Shown: one piece after another, positions 22,901-35,325 of the stretch
Layout: every line of letters begins with the position of its first letter
Numbering within the stretch: the stretch's first letter is position 1
Source of the DNA: Cyanophora paradoxa
Taxonomy: Eukaryota; Glaucocystophyceae; Cyanophorales; Cyanophoraceae
Length of the DNA stretch: 64,000 nt
Direction: 5' to 3'
NCBI GenBank assembly: GCA_004431415.1
Contig: QPMI01000232.1
Span: 1 to 64,000 of the forward strand
Notes under the pieces: model-generated
What the model was told of the DNA's origin: nothing
Databases searched by the model: none
Seen by the model: the letters and a program-made list of their open reading frames with translations, nothing else
Position numbers and translations under genes: made by a program

Positions 22901-25900
22901 CCCAAGCTCAGGCCGGCTGACCTGCTTGCAGGCGAGGTGCAGGCAACAGGTTCACCATTCGGCGGGGCGGGGAGAGGGGCGTACCCGCGTAAGCCTCAGA
23001 AAGGGGTACGCCACCGGCCGCCCCCGTACCTCCGCCCAAGCTCAGCGCGGTTGCCCTGCTCGCAGGCAAGGCGCAGGCGACGGGCGCGCCATTTGGCGGG
23101 GCGGGGACAGGGAGTTCCCGCCTACGCCTCAGCAAGGGGTACGCCGCCGGCCTCCCTCGTACCCCCGCCCAAGCTCAGCTCGGTTGACCTGCTTGCAGGC
23201 GAAGCGCAGGCGACAGGCGCGCCAGTTGGGGCGGCGGGGATAGGGGCGTACCCCTTAAGCCTCAGAAAGGGGTACGCCACCGGCCGCCCCCGTACCCCCG
23301 CCCAAGCTCAGCGCTCAGCCCGGTTGCCCTGCTCGCAGGCAAGGCGCAGGCGACGGGCGCGCCGTTCGGCGGCACGGGGAGAGGGGCGTTCCCACCTACG
23401 CCTCAGAAAGGGGTACGCCACCGGCCGCCCCCGTGCCTCCGCCCAAGCTCAGCGCAGTTGCCCTGCTCGCAGGCAAGGCGCAAGCATGGGCGCGCCATTC
23501 GGGGGGGCGGGGACAGGGAGTTCCCGCCTACGCCTCAGCAAGGGGTACGCCGCCGGCCGCCCCCGTACCCCCGCCCAAGCTCAGCCCGGTTGACCTGCTC
23601 GCAGGCAAGGCACAGGCAACAGGTGCACCATTCGGCGGGGCGGGGAGAGGGGCGTTCCCGGCTACGCCTCAGCAAGGGGTACGCCACCGACCGCCCTCTT
23701 ACCCCCTTCCAAGCTCGGTCGCGTCAACCGGCTTGCAGGCTCAGTCATCATAGGTGCGCGGCAGTTGCGGCGGTGCTGCAGTCGTCATAGGTGCGCGGCA
23801 GTCATCCGGGTGCTGCAGTGGACGAGGTGCGGTTGTTGGTATCTTGCTTGTTTGCAGGGCGCCCTATTAAGCGCCTATTCCTGATCGAACCGGCCGCAGA
23901 TGAGCTAGTGCTCCGTCGCATTCGCCAGCCGGCTGCAGTGCTTTGGGCGGCGTGGGTTCCGGCCGATCTCGCGTGCCTGGCTGGGTGAGCTGCGAACCGG
24001 CAGGGCGCCCTGTTCGGCTCCGATTTCTGATCGAATCCTCCGCAGACAAACAAGCGCTCCAGAGCCGTCGCTTTCTGTCGCTCTTGCTTGCTGGCTGCAA
24101 CGCTTCGGGCGCAGCAGGGTCTGGCAGGATCGGCGCAAGTGTCGGACGGCCATCTGCCGGGGCGGGGAGAGGGGCGTACCCGCCTACGCCTCAGCAAGGG
24201 GTACGCCACTGGCCGCCTCCGCATCCCGCCCAAGCTCAGCTCGGTTGCCAAGTTGACCTGCTTGCAGGCGAAGCGCAGGCGACAGGCGCGCCATTTGGGG
24301 CGGCGGGGATAGGGGCGTACCCGCGTAAGCCTCAGAAAGGGGTACGCCACCGGCCGCCCCCGTACCTCCGCCCAAGCTCAGCGCGGTTGCCCTGCTCGCA
24401 GGCAAGGCGCAGGCGACGGGCGCGCCATTTGGCGGGGCGGGGACAGGGAGTTTCCGCCTACGCCTCAGCAAGGGGTACGCCGCCGGCCTCCCTCGTACCC
24501 CCGCCCAAGCTCAGCTCGGTTGACCTGCTTGCAGGGGAAGCGCAGGCGACAGGTGCGCCAGTTGGGGCGGCGGGGATAGGGGTGTACCCCTTAAGCCTGA
24601 GAAAGGGGTACGCCACCGGCCGCCCCCGTACCCCCGCCCAAGCTCAGCGCTCAGCCCGGTGCGCGGCAGTTGCGTTGGTGCTGCAGTCGTCAAAGGTGCG
24701 CGGCAGTGGTCCGGGCGCCGCAGTGGGCAAGGTGCGGTTGTTGGGATCTTACTTTTTGGCAGGGCCCCATGTAAGGCACCGATTTCTGATCGAACCGGCC
24801 GCAGAAGAGCAAGCGTCAGTGTCGGACGACCATCCGATGATCCGGCGGGGCGGGGAGAGGGGCGTACCCGCCTACGCCTCAGCAAGGGGTACGCCACCGG
24901 CCGCCCTCGCATCCCGCCCAAGCTCAGCTCGGTTGCCAAGTTGACCTGCTTGCAGGCGAAGCGCAGGCGACAGGCGCGCCATTTGGGGCGGCGGGGATAG
25001 GGGCGTACCCGCGTAAGCCTCAGAAAGGGGTACGCCACCGGCCGCCTCTGTACCCCCGCCCAAGCTCAGCGCGGTTGCCCTGCTCGCAGGCAAAGCGCAG
25101 GCAATGGGCGCACCATTCCGCGGGGCGGGGAGAGGGGCGTACCCGCCTAGGCCTCAGCAAGGGGTACGCCACCGGCCGCCCCCGCATCCCCGCCCAAGCT
25201 CAGCTCGGTTGCCCTGCTCGCAGGCAAGGTGCAGGCGACGGGCGCCCCGTTCGGCGGCGCCGGGAGAGGGGCGTTCCCGCGTAAGCCTCAGAAAGGGGTA
25301 CGCCACCGGCCGCCCCCGTACCTCCGCCCAAGATCAGCGCGGTTGCCCTGCTCGCAGGCAAGGCGCAGGCGACGGGCGCGCCATTTGGCGGGGCGGGGAC
25401 AGGGAGTTCCCGCCTACGCCTCAGCAAGGGGTACGCCACCGGCCGCCCCCGTACCCCCGCCCAAGCTCAGCCCGGTTGCCCTGCTCGCAGGCAAGGTGCA
25501 GGCGACGGGCGCCCCGTTCGGCGGCGCCGGGAGAGGGGCGTTCCCACCTACGCCTCAGAAAGGGGTACGCCACCAGCCGCCCCCGTACCTCCGCCCAAGC
25601 TCAGCGCGGTTGCCCTGCTCGCAGGCCATGCGCAGGCGACGGGCGCGCCATTTGGCGGGGCGGGGACAGGGAGTTCCCGCCTACGCCTGAGCAAGGGGTA
25701 CGCTGCCGGCCTCCCTCGTACCCCCGCCCAAGCTCAGCTCGGTTGACCTGCTTGCAGGCGAAGCGCAGGCGACAGGTTCACCATTCGGCGGGGCGGGGAG
25801 AGGGGCGTTCCCGGCTACGCCTCAGCAAGGGGTACGCCACCGACCGCCCTCTTACCCCCTCCCAAGCTCGGTCGCGTCAACCGGCTTGCAGGCTCAGTCA

Positions 25901-28900
25901 TCATAGGTGCGCAGCAGTTGCGTCGGTGCTGCAGTCGTCATAGGTGTGCGGCAGTCATCCGGGTGCTGCAGTGGACGAGGTGCGGTTGTTGGTATCTTGC
26001 TTGTTTGCAGGGCGCCCTATTAAGCGCCTATTCCTGATCGAACCGGCCGCAGATGAGCTAGTGCTCCGTCACATTCGCCAGCCGGCTGCAGTGCTTCGGG
26101 CGGCGTGGGTTCCGGCCGATCTCGCGTGCCTGGCTGGGTGAGCTGCGAACCGGCAGGGCGCCCTGTTCGGCTCCGATTTCTGATCGAATCCTCCGCAGAC
26201 AAACAAGCGCTCCAGAGCCGTCGCTTTCTGTCGCTCTTGCTTGCTGGCTGCAACGCTTCGGGCGCAGCAGGGTCTGGCAGGATCGGCGCAAGTGTCGGAC
26301 GGCCATCTGCCGGGGCGGGGAGAGTGGCGTACCCGCCTACGCCTCAGCAAGGGGTACGCCACTGGCCGCCCTCGCATCCCCGCCCAAGCTCAGCTCCGTT
26401 GACCTGCTTGCAGGCGAAGCGCAGGCGACAGGCGCGCCATTTGGGGCGGCGGGGATAGGGATGTACCCGCGTAAGCCTCAGAAAGGGGTATGCCACCGGC
26501 CGCCCCCGTACCCCCGCCCAAGCTCAGCGCGGTTGCCCTGCTCGCAGGCAAGGCGCAGGCGACGGGCGCACCATTCCGCGGGGCAGGGAGAGGGGCGTAC
26601 CCACCTACGCCTCAGCAAGGGGTACGCCACCGGCCGCCCCTGCACCCCCGCCCAAGCTCAGGCCGGCTGACCTGCTTGCAGGCGAGGTGCAGGCAACAGG
26701 TTCACCATTCGGCGGGGCGGGGAGAGGGGCGTACCCGCGTAAGCCTCAGAAAGGGGTACGCCACCGGCCGCCCCCGTACCTCCGCCCAAGCTCAGCGCTC
26801 AGCGCGGTTGCCCTGCTCGCAGGCAAGGCGCAGGCGACGGGCGCGCCATTTGGCGGGGCGGGGACAGGGAGTTCCCGCCTACGCCTCAGCAAGGGGTACG
26901 CCGCCGGCCTCCCTCGTACCCCCGCCCAAGCTCAGCTCGGTTGACCTGCTTGCAGGCGAAGCGCAGGCGACGGGCGCGCCAGTTGGGGCGGCGGGGATAG
27001 GGGCGTACCCCTTAAGCCTCAGAAAGGGGTACGCCACCGGCCGCCCCCGTACCCCCGCCCAAGCTCAGCGCTCAGCCCGGTTGCCCTGCTCGCAGGCAAG
27101 GCGCAGGCGACGGGCGCGCTGTTCGGCGGCACGGGGAGAGGGGCGTTCCCACCTACGCCTCAGCAAGGGGTACGCCGCCGGCCGCCCCCGTACCCCCGCC
27201 CAAGCTCAGCCCGGTTGACCTGCTCGCAGGCAAGGCACAGGCAACAGGTGCACCATTCGGCGGGGCGGGGAGAGGGGCGTTCCCGGCTACGCCTCAGCAA
27301 GGGGTACGCCACCGACCGCCCTCTTACCCCCTTCCAAGCTCGGTCGCGTCAACCGGCTTGCAGGCTCAGTCATCATAGGTGCGCGGCAGTTGCGTCGGTG
27401 CTGCAGTCGTCATAGGTGCGCGGCAGTCATCCGGGTGCTGCAGTGGACGAGGTGCGGTTGTTGGGATCTTGCTTGTTTGCAGGGCGCCCTATTAAGCGCC
27501 TATTCCTGATCGAACCGGCCGCAGATGAGCTAGTGCTCCGTCGCATTCGCCAGCCGGCTGCAGTGCTTTGGGCGGCATGGGTTCCGGCCGATCTCGCATG
27601 CCTGGCTGGGTGAGCTGCAAACCGGCAGGGCGCCCTGTTCGGCTTCGATTTCTGATCGAATCCTCCGCAGACGAACAAGCGATCCAGAGCCGTCGCTTTC
27701 TGTCGCTCTTGCTTGCTGGCTGCAACGCTTCGGGCGCAGCAGGGTCTGGCAGGATCGGCGCAAGTGTCGGACGGCCATCTGCCGGGGCGGGGAGAGGGGC
27801 GTACCCGCCTTCACCTCAGCAAGGGGTACGCCACCAGCCGCCCCCGCACCCACGTCCAAGCTCGGTCACGTCAACCGGCTTGCAGGCTAAGTCGTCATAG
27901 GTGCGCGGCAGTTGCGTTGGTGCTGCAGTCGTCAAAGGTGCGCGGCAGCCATCCGGGCGCCGCAGTGGGCAAGGTGCGGTTGTTGGGATCTTACTTGTTG
28001 GCAGGGCCCCCTGTAAGGCACCGATTTCTGATCGAACCGGCCGCAGATGAGCTAGCGTCAGTGTCGGACGACCATCCGATGATCCGGCGGGGCGGGGAGA
28101 GGGGCGTACCTGCCTACGCCTCAGCAAGGGGTACGCCACCGGCCGCCCCCGCATCCCGCCCAAGCTCAGCTCGGTTGCCAAGTTGACCTGCTTGCAGGCG
28201 AAGCGCAGGCGACAGGCGCGCCATTTGGGGCGGCGGGGATAGGGGCGTACCCGCGTAAGCCTCAGAAAGGGGTACGCCATCGGCCGCCCCTGTACCCCCG
28301 CCCAAGCTCAGCGCGGTTGCCCTGCTCGCAGGCAAAGCGCAGGCGACGGGCGCACCATTCCGCGGGGCGGGGAGAGGGGCGTACCCGCCTAGGCCTCAGC
28401 AAGGGGTATGCCACCGGCCGCCCCCGCATCCCCGCCCAAGCTCAGCTCGGTTGCCCTGCTCGCAGGCAAGGTGCAGGCGACGGGCGCCCCGTTTGGCGGC
28501 GCCGGGAGAGGGGCATACCCGCGTAAGCCTCAGAAAGGGGTACGCCACCGGCCGCCCCCGTAACTCCGCCCAAGCTCAGCGCGGTTGCCCTGCTCGCAGG
28601 CAAGGCGCAGGCGACGGGCGCGCCATTTGACGGGGCGGGGACAGGGAGTTCCCGCCTACGCCTCAGCAAGCGGTACGCCACCGGCCGCCCCCGTACCCCC
28701 GCCCAAGCTCAGCCCGGTTGCCCTGCTCGCAGGCAAGGTGCAGGCGACGGGCGCCCCGTTTGGCGGCGCCTGGTGAGGGGCGTTCCCACCTACGCCTCAG
28801 AAAGGGGTACGCCACCGGCCGCCCCCGTACCCCCACCCAAGCTCAGCGCGGTTGCCCTGCTCGCAGGCAAGGCGCAGGCGACGGGCACGCCATTTGGCGG

Positions 28901-31900
28901 GGCGGGGACAGGGAGTTCCCGCCTACGCCTCAGCAAGGGGTACGCCGCCGGCCGCCCCCGTACCCCCGCCCAAGCTCAGCCCGGTTGACCTGCTCGCAGG
29001 CAAGGCGCAGGCAACAGGTCTACCATTCGGCGGGGCGGGGAGAGGGGCGTTCCCGGCTACGCCTCAGCAAGGGGTACGCCACCGACCGCCCTCTTACCCC
29101 CTCCCAATCTCGGTCACGTCAACCGGCTTGCAGGCTCAGTCATCATAGGTGCGCGGCAGTTGCGTCGGTGCTGCAGTCGTCATAGGTGCGCGGCAGTCAT
29201 CCGGGTGCTGTAGTGGACGAGTCGTGGTTGTTGGTATCTCCCTTGTTTGCAGGGCGCCCTATTAAGCGCCTATTCCTGATCGAACCGGCCGCAGATGAGC
29301 TAGTGCTCCGTCACATTCGCCAGCCGGCTGCAGTGCTTCGGGCGGCGTGGGTTCCGGCCGATCTCGCGTGCCTGGCTGGGTGAGCTGCGAACCGGCAGGG
29401 CGCCCTGTTCGGCTCCGATTTCTGATCGAATCCTCCGCAGACAAACAAGCGCTCCAGAGCCATCGCTTTCTGTCGCTCTTGCTTGCTGGCTGCAACGCTT
29501 CGGGAGCCGGGGGGTCTGGCAGGATCGGCGCAAGTGTCGGACGGCCATCTGCCGGGGCGGGGAGAGGGGCGTACCCGCCTACGCCTCAGCAAGGGGTACG
29601 CCGCCGGCCTCCCTCGTACCCCTGCCCAAGCTCAGCTCGGCTGACCTGCTTGCAGGCGAAGCGCAGGCGACAGGCGCGCCATTTGGGGCGGCAGGGATAG
29701 GGGCGTACCCCTTAAGCCTCAGAAATTGGTACGCCACCGGCCGCCCCCGTACCCCCGCCCAAGCTCAGCGCGGTTGCCCTGCTCGCAGGCAAGGCGCAGG
29801 CGACAGGCGTGCCATTCGGCTTCGCGGGGAGAGGTGCGTAACCGCCTACGCCTCAGCAAGGGGTACGCCACCGGCCGCCCCTGCACCCCCGCCCAAGCTC
29901 AGGCCGGTTGACCTTCTCGCAGGCAAGGTGCAGGCGACGGGCGCGCCGTTCGGCGGGGCGGGGAGAGGGGCGTTCCCGGCTACGCCTCAGCAAGGGGTAC
30001 GCCACCGACCGCCCTCGTACCCCCTCCCAAGCTCGGTCGCGTCAACCGGCTTGCAGGCTCAGTCATCATAGGTGCGCGGCAGTTGCGTCGGTGCTGCAGT
30101 CGTCATAGGTGCGCGGCAGTCATCCGGGTGCTGCAGTGGACGAGGTGCGGTTGTTGGGATCTTGCTTGTTTGCAGGGCGCCGTATTAAGCGCCTATTCCT
30201 GATCGAACCGGCCGCAGATGAGCTAGTGCTCCGTCGCATTCGCCAGCCGGCTGCAGTGCTTCGGAAGGCGTGGGTTCCGGCCGATCTCGCGTGCCTGGCT
30301 GGGTGAGCTGCAAACCGGCAGGGCGCCCTAGGCCTGTTCGGCTCCGATTTCTGATCGAATCGGCCGCAGATGAACTAGCGCTCCGGAGCCGTCGCTTTCC
30401 GTCGCTCTTGCTCGCTGGCTGCAACGCTTCGGGCGCATGGGGGTTTGGCAGGATCAGCAGCAGTGTCGGACGGCCATTCGGAGGGGTGGGAGGAGAGGGG
30501 TACCCGCCTACGCCTCAGCAAGGGGTACGCCACCGGCCGCCCCCGTACCCCCGCCCAAGCTCAGCGCGGTTGCCCTGCTCGCAGGCAAGGCACAGGCGAC
30601 AGGCGTGCCATTCGGCTTCGCGGGGAGAGGTGCGTACCCGCCTACGCCTCAGCAAGGGGTACGCCACCGGCCGCCCCTGCACCCCCGCCCAAGCTCAGGC
30701 CGGTTGACCTTCTCACAGGCAAGGTGCAGGCGACGGGCGCACCGTTCGGCGGGGCGGGGAGAGGGGCGTTCCCGGCTAAGCCTCAGCAAGGGGTACGCCA
30801 CCAACTGCCCTCGTACCCCCTCCCAAGCTCGGTCGCGTCAACCGGCTTGCAGGCTAAGTCATCATAGGTGCGCGGCAGTTGCGTTGGTGATGCAGTTGTG
30901 ATAGGTGCACGGCAGTCGTCCGGGCGCCGCAGTGGACGAGGTGCGGTTGTTGGTATCTCGCTTGATGGCAGGGCGCCCTGTTAGGCACCGATTTCTGATC
31001 GAACCGGCCGCAGATAAGTTTGCGTCAGTGTCGGACGACCATCCGGCGGGGCGGAGAGAGCGGCCCGGCGGCGTTCCTGCCTACGCCTCAGCAAGGGGTA
31101 CGCCACCCGCCCCCCCCCCGCACCCCCGCCCAAGCTCAGCCCGGTTGACCTGCTTGCAGGCAAGGCACAGGTGACGGGCGTGCATTCGGCAGGGGAGGGG
31201 CGTACCCGCCTACGCCTCAACACGGGGTTCGCCACTGGCTGCCCCCGCACCCCCGCCCAAGCTCAGCCCGGTTGACCTGCTTGCAGGCAAGGCACAGGTG
31301 ACGGGCGTGCATTCGGCAGGGGAGGGGCGTACCCGCCTACGCCTCAACACGGGGTACGCCACTGGCTGCCCCCGTACCCCCGCCCAAGCTCAGGCCGGTT
31401 GACCTGCTTGTAGGCAAGGCGCAGGCGACAGGCGTGCATTCGGCGTGGGAGGGGCGTACCTGCCTACACGGGGGAGGGGCGTACCCGCCTACGCCTCAAC
31501 ACGGGACACGCCACTGGCTGCCCCCGTACCCCCGCCCAAGCTCAGGCCAGTTGACCTGCTTGCAGGCAAGGTGCAGGCGACGGGCGTGCATTTGGCGGGG
31601 GAGCGGCGTACCCGCTTACGCCTCAACACGGGGCACGCCACTGGCTGCCGCCGTACCCACAACCAAGCTCAGGCCGGTTGACCTGCTTGCAGGCAAGGTG
31701 CAGGCGACGGGCGCGCCATTCGGCGGCGCGGGGAGAGGGGCGTTCCCGCCTACGCCTCAGCAAGGGGTATGCCACTGCCCGCCCCCATACCCCCGCCCAA
31801 GCTCAGCCCGGTTGACCTGCTCGCAGGCAAGGTGCAGGCGACGGGCGTGCCATTCGGCGGGGCAGGGAGGGGTGCGTTCCCGCCGTGGCACCTACACCTC

Positions 31901-33045
31901 AGCAAGGGGTACGCCACCGGCCGCCCCCACCCCCGCCCAAGCTCAGGCCGGTTGACCTGCTTGCAGGCAATGCGCAGGCGACGGGCTCTCCATTGGGCGT
32001 GGTGGGCACAGGGGCGTTCCCGCCTATAGCTACGCTTGAGCAAGGGGTACGCCACTGGCCGCTCCCGTACCCCCGCCCAAGCTCAGCGCTGTTGACCTGC
32101 TCGCAGGCAAGGTGCAGGCGACATGTGTGCCATTCGGCTTCGCGGGGAGAGGGGCGTACCCGCCTACGCCTCAGCAAAGGGTACGCCACCGGCCGCCTCC
32201 GTACCCCTGCCCAAGCTCAGCCCAGTTGACCTGCTCGCAGGAAAGGCACAGGCGACGGGTGTGCCATTCGGCGGCGCGGGGAGAGAGGCGTACCCGCCTT
32301 CGCCTCAGCAGGGGGTACGCCATCAGCCGCCCCCGTACCCATGTGCAAGCACGGTCACGTTAACCGGCTTGCAGGTTCAGTCATCATTAGTGCGCAGCAG
32401 TTTCGTTGGTGCTGCAGTCGTCGTAGGTGCGCGGCAGTCATCCGGGCGCCGCAGTGGACGAGGTGCGGTTGTTGGTATCTCGCTTGATGGCAGGGCGCCC
32501 TGTTAGGCACTGATTTCTGATCGAACCTGCTGCATATGAGCTAGCGCTCCGTCGCATTCGCCAGTGGGCCTCAGTGCTTCGGCCGGCGTGGGTTCCGGGC
32601 TGATCTTTTGGGCCTGGCCAGGTGAGCTGCAAGCCGGCAGGGCGCCCTGTTCGCCTCCGATTTCTGATCGAATTGTCCGCAGATGAACTAGCGCTTCAGA
32701 GCCGTCGCTTTCCGTCGCGCTTGCTTGCTGGCTGCAACGCTTCGGGCGCAGCAAGGTCCGGCAGGATCAGCGCCAGTGTCGGACGGCCATCCGGCGGGGC
32801 AGGGAGAGGGGTTTTCCCGCCTACGCCTCAGCAAAGGGTACGCCACCGGCCGCCCCCACACCCCCACCCAAGCTAATGCCGGTTGACGTCCTGCTTGCAG
32901 GCAAGGCGCAGGCGATGGGGGCAATGGGCGCCGGGCGCGCCATTCGGCGGGGTGGGGAGAGGGGCGTTCCCGCCCATGCCTCAGCAAGGGGTACGCCACC
33001 GGCTGCCCCCGTACCCATGCCCAAGCTCAGCCCGGTTGACCTGCT
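16970..33045. repeat. Satellite field of ~134-bp monomers with interleaved spacer blocks
   Basis: Monomer landmarks recur every ~134 bp (for example 17130, 17264, 17398, 17531, 17665, 17799). Each monomer has GGCGTACCC, a 17-nt loop and GGGTACGCC, followed by CCCCCGTACCCCCGCCCAAG and a CTCGCAGGCAAG motif. Between monomer runs a second block of roughly 400-500 bp recurs near 18107, 19838, 22194, 23791, 25944, 27416, 29186, 30109, 30905 and 32440. Long open frames across the field are by-products of GC-rich repeats: 134 is not a multiple of three, so no frame repeats from monomer to monomer. The field degenerates after about 31 kb. Confidence 0.9.
18279..18394. mobile_element. 78-bp insertion with 19-bp target-site duplication
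   Basis: CCGATCTCGCGTGCCTGGC occurs at 18279-18297 and again at 18376-18394, flanking 78 bp (18298-18375) that begin CGCTGGAAACAGCGGC and end in a run of T. All other copies of this spacer block (for example near 20018, 22368 and 23968) carry the site once, uninterrupted, and so act as empty sites. The inserted sequence reappears in reverse orientation at 40172-40261 with a different duplication. A long duplication and a homopolymer tail fit a SINE-like element moved by target-primed reverse transcription. Confidence 0.8.
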
Positions 33046-33700
33046 CGCTCAAGCAGAGGCACTTTGCTGCAAGCACAGTTGCTCGGCCACAGGTGTGGAT
33101 ATTTGTGAACAAGAAAGCTTTGCAATGGCTGCTCAGGTTGAACGAAAGCTTGCTCATATCGCTACTTATTGAGATGTTCGAGCGACGTCGCTGAGCGCTA
33201 GCGTTTTGTAGCTGTAGGGTTTCCCGATGTACCTTCATTTCGTCCACGAGCGCTAGCTCCGCATCCTGTCGGGCCTAAGCGTCGCCCCGCTGACCACCCT
33301 GCGCAGCTTGGCTTCTACGCATTCCCCCTGGCCAGGTCCACCGCTACGTATACGCTAACGGGCACACTCTCGTCGTGCCTTCGTTCTTTGCTTTTCGAAT
33401 TCGCTCTCAGAGTCTTGCAATTGGCTCTTAAAGCTTTGATTCCGCGCCTCGCGATTGCGTAACGGTCGCGATTCGCCATTCGCGGCGGATCCGGAGGCGG
33501 TCACGATCGGGAAGTGCTAGCATAGGAACGGCGGTAGAAATGCGGTAGAAACGGCGGCAAGCGCACGCAGCTATAGCTAGCGCTCAGCCGCTGCAGCTGG
33601 CAGATTCGCTTCATGAGTACTAGTAGGGGTGTGGCGCCGGCCGTATGTATATATAGTGCGGAGCTAGAACTTAATTATAAGCTTGCTTGCAATTGCCGGC
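33046..33700. other. Unique spacer right of the satellite field
   Basis: The last degenerate monomer passes into unique sequence around 33046. I find no supported gene. It contains AT-richer sequence, GCTAGC/AGCTATAGCTAGCGCT palindromic stretches and a TATATATA tract near 33648. Confidence 0.5.
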
Positions 33701-33785
33701 GGCAGCCTGCAGCTGCAGCTGCATATTGATGGCCATGATCATGATCATGATATCGATCATGATCATGATGGCCAGCTGCAGGTGG
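33701..33785. repeat. Large imperfect palindrome of ATGATC/CTGCAG motifs
   Basis: GGCCATGATCATGATCATGA (33731-33750) is answered by GATCATGATCATGATGGCC (33755-33773), centred on TATC. Outside, CTGCAGCTG and CAGCTGCAG extend the symmetry. This could extrude as a cruciform. Confidence 0.75.
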
Positions 33786-33960
33786 TCGATACTATGATAT
33801 ACGCGCGACAGCTGCATGCATATATATCATCATGCAGCGCGGCAGCCCCGCGCGCGCGCCGCGGCGCCGGCCACGAGTACTGCAACTGGGCCAGGTGGCC
33901 CGGCCCGCGCCCGGCCCGCGGCTGTCGACGTCGTTGTGATCGACCGTTGCACGGAAGTCG

Positions 33961-34001
33961 GACTTGGGTTCCTTAGTTTACTAAGCTGAAGGACCCAAGT
34001 C
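33961..34001. repeat. 41-nt hairpin
   Basis: GACTTGGGTTCC (33961) pairs with GGACCCAAGTC (ending 34001) with one bulge, enclosing a smaller perfect stem CTTAG-TTTA-CTAAG. No adjoining gene end was found that it could terminate. The stretch 34002-34500 holds no supported gene. Confidence 0.7.
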
Positions 34002-34569
34002 TTCTATGCCGATCGCGAGCCGAGAATTCGAAGCCTCCGAGGCTCTAGATCTAAAGTTCCCATACAAAGACGCAATCGTGTTTTCCGGGAAATCCATGGC
34101 CAGCGCCGGCGGCGCCGGCATGCTTCCTTAGAAGAAAGTGAGCTTCGCAGCTAAGCGCATCCAGCTCAGAAGCTAGCGTGACGGCAGGTAGTCTGGTTGC
34201 CAAGATCGCAAAGTTCCCATACAAACTTTGCTCCTGCTCCTCAGGGAGCGCGCACGCGGTCCCGGTTTTCAAACCAGTTACAGGGAGCATCAAAGCGAGC
34301 ACGATGGCATGCTCAGCAGCATAGCGTTGAGGTGCGAGCCATTCTTGGACCTGGCCGTAGCCGTCACCGGGAAACGTGTACCCCAGAATCGGCTCGATCA
34401 AGCCGCTGATGCCACTGCCGCGGCCGTTCCGAAAAGCTTGCAAAGAGAGCTAATGTGCACAGTGCGCACTCACGCATTGACACGCAACCGCGCTATCTGA
34501 AACCCAAGTCTGTACTGCCCTCCGGGGGCAGGAATAGTTATCGCCCCGGCAGGATTCGAGGAGTGAGAA

Positions 34570-34643
34570 TCCTCTCAGTCGGATTCGAACCCATGAAACC
34601 GGGTTTCAAAAGCATTGACCGAAACCGGCTAGGCTAAGGTGCG
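34570..34643 (-). ncRNA. tRNA-like element with intact A and B boxes
   Basis: Read on the minus strand from 34643, TAGCCTAGCCGG (34636-34625) fits the tRNA internal A box and GGTTCGAATCC (34591-34581) is a perfect B box, about 45 bp apart as in a tRNA gene. The acceptor, D and anticodon stems do not pair well (the 5' seven bases do not match the 3' side), so I do not call a functional tRNA. A tRNA pseudogene or the head of a tRNA-derived SINE is more likely. Confidence 0.45.
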
Positions 34644-34739
34644 CTTCCAATCCAACCGATTTTTGGTTTTTCTATAGAGCATATTGTCATACTTTTATCC
34701 GATTTTTCTTCATTGTTATAATTACTCGTTCTAGGCAGC

Positions 34740-34885
34740 TGCAGGGTTGTCGTTTTGTCGTTATAACGTCACCGTTATAACGGATGACATAACCTTAACT
34801 ACGCGTTATAATGACCCCCGTTGATATGACGTATACGTATACACTCGTTAATTATAACGTACGCGTTATTAACGTACTTCACCCC
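34740..34885. repeat. Cluster of CGTTATAACG palindromes
   Basis: CGTTATAACG or a close variant occurs at about 34759, 34775, 34803, 34850 and 34864 within 130 bp of AT-rich sequence, next to GACGTATACGTATAC. This is about 450 bp upstream of the inferred start of the microexon gene and could be a regulatory array; that role is inference. A further 28-bp near-palindrome of CGTATACG motifs lies at 35129-35156. Confidence 0.45.
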
Positions 34886-35325
34886 CCCTGTATTCGCGTA
34901 TTTCATCATATATATCGATCTATCCTTCAAGGCTTCTGGCATTTTAAACATTGCCGTGCCGGCGGAGACCTGATACAGACCAGAGGCTGCACTGCCCCGG
35001 GGCAGGAATGTTTATTTGCGGTGTGTTCATCTTACAATCTCCGAGGCAATCCTCGAGACTCGAGGATTTCGGATCACGGATCGAGGCGGCGGCCGCCGAG
35101 TCGGCGCCGACCACCGGCGACCAGCAGCCGCGTATACGTATACGTACGTATACGCGTCAAAGTTCCAGGAGTCCAGCAACCGCCAGGCGGCGCCAGCTGT
35201 CAGACGATCTTCAGCAGATCTAGAAGAGCAGCCGGCTCCTCGCCGCGGCGCCCACGATCAGCCCCGCCGCTCCCTTCCGCCCCCACCGGCCGCCGTACGC
35301 GTAGCTCGCCGTCGAAAACCGCGCC

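Larger units (their letters stand above)
34509..35016. repeat. Dispersed ~30-bp repeat pair with CTGCCC/GGGCAG hairpin
   Basis: ACTGCCCTCCGGGGGCAGGA (about 34513-34532) and ACTGCCCCGGGGCAGGAATG (about 34991-35010) are the same element, each containing an inverted CTGCCC/GGGCAG pair and followed by a related AT-rich GTTAT/GTTTAT tail. Nothing links them to a gene. Confidence 0.5.

Noticed and set aside
16970-33045. CRISPR-like repeat array
   Set aside because: Monomers are long, contiguous, without unique spacers of constant length, and the context is eukaryotic.
34570-34643. Functional tRNA gene
   Set aside because: A and B boxes fit but acceptor, D and anticodon stems do not pair; kept only as a tRNA-like element.
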